Below are positions 63,310 to 64,000 of a stretch of 64,000 bases of DNA, piece after piece. Both the position numbers and the translations under genes were made by a program. The DNA comes from Thermomicrobium sp. CFH 73360 (GTDB lineage Bacteria > Chloroflexota > Chloroflexia > Thermomicrobiales > Thermomicrobiaceae), in the NCBI RefSeq assembly GCF_023806465.1, contig NZ_JAMSLS010000006.1:62001-126000 (forward strand), given 5' to 3'. The stretch's first letter is position 1. The number at the start of each line of letters is the position of its first letter. The notes below the pieces were generated by a model. The model saw only the letters and a program-made list of their open reading frames with translations. It had not been told where the DNA came from and did no database searches.

Positions 63310-64000
63310 CGGGCGGCTGTCCCCTCCTCAGGAACTCCACTCCTCAGGTTCGCAGGTCGGTGGGAACGCAGGTGTTCCCGGGAATCCGAGTAGCGTTCAG
63401 AGGGGAGTATACCGGCTGCGTGGGAGGGGCGCACGGAGGTACTTGCCGCACCCTCTGCCTCCCGCTCGACATGGGAGAGAGAACAGGAAGAGGTGGTGTC
63501 ATCCTGCTGTAGGGGCGCGATGCATCGCGCCCGCACCCTGGGGTGCGCACCGAACGCCGATTTGGTGAGGGTCGGCGTTCTGCCGGAGGTCATCCGAGAC
63601 GGGCCGGTGGTCATCGGCGTGCTGCCAATCGATTACCGTGCCATGCGGAGCGCCGGGCGATGCCCGCATCACCTCTACTGGGGACGATCAGCGTTCGTGA
63701 ACCCATGGTACGGACCCGGCGGACTCCGCTCCCCCGGTCCTCGGGGGCAGCACGGCCTGAAGAACCCGCCCCGGGGCCGCCGTCACGTCGACTGTGTTCG
63801 GGCGGGATCTACCGTCGATCGGTCGTCTAGTCGGGTAGGGTGTGGTGCCCGTCGCTCCTAAACTGCAGGGATAGATGATGCATGCCTCGTCCCGACCGAA
63901 CGGACGGCGGACGAGCTGCTCCACCGGCGAGGGGGGCGCTGTGGCGCCGAGTACGCATCGGAGACACGAGAATGGTGCTCGGTACGGAGACCGTATCGGC
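63310..64000. other. Gene-free end of the window
   Basis: About 690 bp upstream of the helicase with no supported gene. It holds the palindromic element at 63513 and a smaller one (CGGGC-GAT-GCCCG at 63654-63666). The sequence between looks like decayed repeat rather than coding DNA. Confidence 0.5.
63513..63532. repeat. REP/MITE-like 20-bp perfect palindrome
   Basis: The half-site GGGCGCGATG is followed directly by its complement CATCGCGCCC, preceded by TGTAGG. Similar GC-rich palindromes beginning GTAGGGGCG are, from general experience, dispersed intergenic repeats in Chloroflexi genomes. Only this copy is in the window. Confidence 0.55.

Overview
The window is GC-rich and gene-dense, with many GTG/TTG starts, strong Shine-Dalgarno (SD) sites and GC-rich hairpins that usually lack U-tails. 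Gene content includes mycofactocin genes, NDMA-type alcohol dehydrogenases, PATAN/DUF4388 proteins, a LigM-like demethylase and a CUAEP-tail radical SAM protein. Together this suggests a thermophilic Chloroflexota of the Thermomicrobia type (Thermomicrobium/Sphaerobacter-like). That assignment is inference from gene content only. I saw no rRNA, tRNA, CRISPR array or insertion sequence.

Layout. 1-8.5 kb: 3' end of proC, a secreted beta-propeller protein, HAD phosphatase plus KDG kinase, dCTP deaminase, an amidase with a small AtzG/GatC-like partner, and a LigM-like O-demethylase. 9-18.5 kb: a mycofactocin locus with mftA-mftB-mftC-mftF on the plus strand, mftD on the minus strand, and three NDMA-dependent alcohol dehydrogenase paralogues interleaved. 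The locus has unusually clear TTGACA/TATAnT promoters. Two of the dehydrogenases share near-identical DNA blocks that point to gene conversion. 19-23 kb: a CDGSH-Rieske fusion, a TPM/DUF2207-type membrane protein and a Rieske-type ferredoxin reductase. 23-26 kb: an ArsR-led sulfur operon (FmdB-like zinc ribbon, DUF302, metallo-beta-lactamase with two rhodanese domains, rhodanese) with a palindromic operator over its promoter. 26.8-34.5 kb: a DmdA-like aminomethyltransferase-fold protein, an MHS-family transporter, an acyl-CoA ligase, an O-acetylhomoserine sulfhydrylase fused to a CoA-binding domain, and an ECHDC3-like crotonase. This may be an organosulfur demethylation and methanethiol-assimilation cluster. 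35.2-37.2 kb: a small operon of unknown proteins ending in a PATAN protein. 37.4-43.4 kb: an exopolysaccharide cluster on the minus strand. 44.2-48.5 kb: HIT-Nudix fusion, SGNH hydrolase, second PATAN protein, aminotransferase. 48.8-51.5 kb: a radical SAM gene that ends in an in-frame UGA within Cys-UGA-Ala-Glu-Pro, followed by a SECIS-like hairpin (a probable selenoprotein), then an MFS transporter. 51.8-58.1 kb: two ThDP-dependent enzymes, a GH114-like hydrolase and a zinc alcohol dehydrogenase. 58.2-63.3 kb: a 1687-residue DEAH helicase with DUF1998-like and PD-(D/E)XK-like C-terminal regions, followed by a gene-free end with a palindromic repeat.

The two most notable systems are the mycofactocin redox-cofactor locus with its likely client dehydrogenases, and the CUAEP selenoprotein, which ordinary gene calling would truncate at the UGA. 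Family assignments rest on motif recognition by eye; no database search was run.
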